NCBI GenBank assembly: GCA_949316235.1
Contig: OX438743.1
Span: forward strand, 32,023,242-32,087,241
Direction: 5' to 3'
Length of the DNA: 64,000 bases
Source: Oegoconia quadripuncta
Lineage: Eukaryota; Arthropoda; Insecta; Lepidoptera; Autostichidae
Shown here: piece by piece, positions 62,001-64,000 of the stretch
Layout of the letters: the number at the start of each line of letters is the position of its first letter
How positions within the stretch are numbered: position 1 is the stretch's first letter
Position numbers and translations under genes: made by a program
Notes under the pieces: generated by a model
What the model was told of the DNA's origin: nothing
Seen by the model: only the letters and a program-made list of their open reading frames with translations
The model's database searches: none

Positions 62001-63536
62001 ATTTGTACTTTTTATCTGCATCCCTCGCTATAAACTCTTCTTGATAATGGAACTTTACGGGTTCACGTTTTGTTGGTGCCCCTCTTGGTTTTACTTGAAA
62101 AATACGGAATAATACGTTTAATTCTTCAGTTATGTTAAACAACAATGGAACTCTGTAAGTTAATACAGCATAATGCCCCAAAAGTTAGCACCATTCGTGC
62201 AACTTATGTCATTGAAGTACAATTCATTTAAAAAGGAAATAACACAGTGGATTCTTCACTATTTGAAAAAGGCATAACAATTTTGAAAGCTGTTACGGAT
62301 AAGAATTAATGAATTAGTAAAGAAACCAAAACCAATTTAAGTTGTAATTTTAATACAGTGAAGAGCCCAATGTGCAGTACAGCAAGAATATTATAAAGAT
62401 ATTGGATATGAAACTAGCTCAGTTTCCACCCAAAATTATTTTTCACTATACATAACAATTTAGTAAAGACAAACTAAATGTGTGAGAAAGGTATATGGAA
62501 AGAAAATCTATGGAACTCTACCTATAATACCTACCTACTATAGGTATATGAAATTCCTCGTCGATGCACTTTCTCACACGACTCGTACGATCGTTTCAAT
62601 AAAGCGAAAGTAGGTACTACAAACCGACAATCTTTACTAAAATTATTATTATTCTTCCACAATAAGTTAAAATTAGTAAACACTTGCTTTATTGAGTGAT
62701 CAAGTTATTTTTATAAACAGGTATTCCTTAAGATCGTGATATATTACGTTAAAATATATACTTGGAAAACTTACGGTAATATAGGTCTTGAAAGTTCCTA
62801 TTTCGCATTATCGCGTACTTTAATGTCACCAAAAATAATCGAAGCGTCATCGGAATCACATGAACTTAAAGCATTTATTTTAACGTAACATACATGATAT
62901 CATTGTTGAAATTCAATTTAAATCGACTAGAAATAATAATAGGGCTTACAGTATTCATCTATCAGTCAGTATGTCCAAGCTACTAGCCCTTTGAAACGGG
63001 AAATCATGTCTAGAAAAGAAGCGGCGCAAGAAACCCACAGGATCATTGTTCTTTTTTTTAGTAAAAATATATAATTAGTTAATTCCAACGTCTAGACCCC
63101 AGACACAACAGGGCGGGTATTAATGTTCATGATAAAAATACATTATCATCCATTAGAGCGCCGTTTACACATGTTCATGGTCTTTCACTATAACAAGTGA
63201 CATAGGCTCTCAAAACGTGTTATTCTTTAAAAAAAATTGTATATACTGACCTCGCGCAGGGCGTGCATAAAGAATGCGAGTAGACTTTGTGTCCGCCGGG
63301 CCCGCGGCGTGTGTGATGATGCCACTCGCCGCCGCCGGCCACAGTGATGGAGCCGAGAGCGGCCGACGAGCCGGGAGTGGCCGACGGGCCGGGAGTGGCC
63401 GACGGGCCGGGTGTGGCCGACGGACCGGGAGTGGCCGACGAGCCGGGAGTGGCCGATGCGGACCCAGGTGCGGGACCGTTCGGATCACGTGCGCCGCACG
63501 ACTTGCAAACCGCACACTCCACGCAGTGCCAGCGTC
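58703..63536 (-). CDS. PHD-finger chromatin protein, C-terminal three exons (partial)
   Basis: Minus-strand exons 63536-63251, 60555-60446 and 59025-58703, with matching phases, open at the 5' side (the gene starts right of the window). The first begins RWHCVECAVCKSCGARDPNG, the end of one zinc-binding PHD finger, then a low-complexity SATPGP linker, then LCTPCAR. The second gives YRIGRYCPLCDRSF and ICKLCDRQLHQ. The third gives ECVRQTVSQLNVLDYTCGDC, completing a C4HC3 PHD finger, then a basic segment (MAKRRFNKYAHRQYM) and an acidic tail ending RMDFGD. The CKSCG...LC-x2-CA...CPLCD layout resembles the PHD2-PHD3 region of KMT2/Trithorax proteins, but there is no SET domain after it, so it is a different protein; the insect PHD protein SAYP/e(y)3 is one possibility that I cannot confirm. 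Nuclear chromatin role inferred. Confidence 0.75.
59334..60002 (+). pseudogene. Unidentified reading frame with one in-frame TGA, inside a PHD-gene intron
   Basis: One frame stays open from 59334 to TAG 60000-60002, except for TGA at 59655-59657. There is no early ATG, but a good acceptor (CTCTTACCGCAG, 59407-59424) suggests a spliced exon. It encodes FLYNLKQDNAWHTHFGKSIR, PTQDHLTQKPPIDIF before the TGA and PTFIPGYTSNYSFHGHSVKN after it, with a hydrophobic stretch near the end (TFATYFLFIMIMG). I do not recognise the family; the PGYT-type motif recalls small ciliary microtubule-associated proteins. A decayed gene or a retrocopy is likely; a read-through or sequencing error is possible. Confidence 0.5.
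60446..60555 (-). CDS. PHD protein exon, first half of the last PHD finger
   Basis: Encodes AYRIGRYCPLCDRSFIGPKG and MQLVICKLCDRQLHQ. Acceptor TGCGTAG; donor CAAG/GTACGT in phase 1. Confidence 0.8.
61981..62181 (-). other. Unidentified minus-strand frame
   Basis: 66 codons (VPLLFNITEELNVLFRIF, APTKREPVKFHYQEEFIARD) with composition that looks protein-like, in the PHD-gene intron and on the same strand. No splice sites in phase were confirmed. Could be a decayed transposon piece. Confidence 0.3.
63251..63536 (-). CDS. PHD protein exon with SATPGP minisatellite
   Basis: Carries Cys pairs CVECAVCKSCG, the 18-bp repeat at 63361-63456 (encoding five to six SATPG(P/S) units) and HSLCTPCAR. Acceptor TTTACAG; donor GAG/GTCAGT in phase 2. 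Confidence 0.8.
63361..63456. repeat. 18-bp coding minisatellite
   Basis: Five clean tandem units of GGCCGACG(A/G)(G/A)CCGGG(A/T)GT inside a coding exon, each encoding six residues (minus strand), so length changes keep the frame. Confidence 0.9.
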
Positions 63537-63796
63537 CTGTAAAGAATTGTTATTATGGTATCACCTTAAGTAATTATAATATATGTAGCAAACATCGCCT
63601 CAATACTGTACGTGTCGGTTATTGTACATATTGCATTATTTATACCGACACACCACCCAACGTATTAAGAGACGTGAGATTCCGTTTCCCCCTCGCTTAG
63701 ATAGTTATTTCCTAGGATTAAATTATGTACATATAGTTAATTCTGTAAATATATAAATTATTATACACTAGAAGTCTCAGAGCGAAGTCTCGGAGC

Positions 63797-63880
63797 AAAG
63801 CATGCCTTTGCCTTAATAAAAGACTCGATCAAGAAGTTGATGTTCCTGATCGAGTGTTTTATTAAGGCAAATGCATGCAG
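63797..63880. repeat. Imperfect palindrome (hairpin), about 34-bp arms
   Basis: TTTGCCTTAATAAAAGACTC...GATCAAG and CTGATCGAGTGTTTTATTAA...GCAAATGCATGC pair with two or three mismatches around GAAGTTGATGTTC. In the PHD-gene intron at the right edge. Confidence 0.75.
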
Positions 63881-64000
63881 GGGTTTTAAGCTTATATCAA
63901 GGTACCGACACTGATAACACCCCTCTTCTTACATAGGGGGGTTAACACCTATGAGACAATGTTAACTTTTTAACATATCCCTTTTATGAAAATACAACTA

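Noticed and set aside
63274..63700. Plus-strand frames rich in Gly, Ala, Arg and Asp
   Set aside because: Reverse-strand shadows of the minisatellite in the PHD gene exon.

Overview
The window reads as nuclear DNA of a butterfly or moth (Lepidoptera). The genes are split by many introns with GT-AG borders, the DNA between exons is AT-rich, and that DNA is crowded with short tRNA-derived SINEs, LINE 3' ends, Helitron-like ends and MITEs of types common in Lepidoptera. I saw no bacterial operons, CRISPR arrays or phage. The assignment to Lepidoptera is an inference from gene content and repeat style.

Four protein-coding genes can be rebuilt exon by exon, with matching splice phases throughout. 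(1) About 0.9-8.4 kb, minus strand: the first seven coding exons (321 codons) of a homologue of the axonemal protein CFAP61; the rest lies left of the window. (2) 15.7-24.1 kb, minus strand: a complete CoREST (RCOR) gene of ten coding exons and 489 residues, with ELM2, SANT1, an insect-type C4 zinc finger, an LSD1-binding linker and SANT2. One of its introns uses a GC donor, and a further 93-bp in-phase candidate exon lies in another intron. (3) 37.1-52.6 kb, plus strand: a complete DPH6 gene (diphthine-ammonia ligase) of 13 exons and 753 residues, with an N-terminal PP-loop ATPase fused to two RidA/YjgF-like domains. A decayed duplicate of exon 9 sits in the following intron. (4) 58.7-63.5 kb, minus strand: the last three exons of a multi-PHD-finger chromatin protein; its 5' part lies right of the window. 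An opposite-strand reading frame with one in-frame TGA lies inside an intron of gene 4.

The genes do not form a pathway. CoREST and the PHD protein act in chromatin, DPH6 modifies translation elongation factor 2, and CFAP61 belongs to sperm and cilia.

The rest is mobile-element debris. It includes a Copia relic, several LINE 3' ends, at least three tRNA-derived SINE families, MITE families with recognisable inverted ends, Helitron-like ends, and four striking inverted repeats. These are a perfect 72-bp palindromic pair at 5.9-6.1 kb, a 235-bp pair at 31.2-31.8 kb next to an OTU-protease fragment, a 1.3-kb element with matching ends at 35.4-36.7 kb, and a mariner-derived element at 53.2-54.9 kb whose two arms are each exactly 713 bp. 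The last sits in a SINE copy whose empty site can be read from a sister copy in this window. I found no convincing new defence or metabolic system; the most unusual structures are the inverted-repeat transposon derivatives and the exon relic in DPH6.
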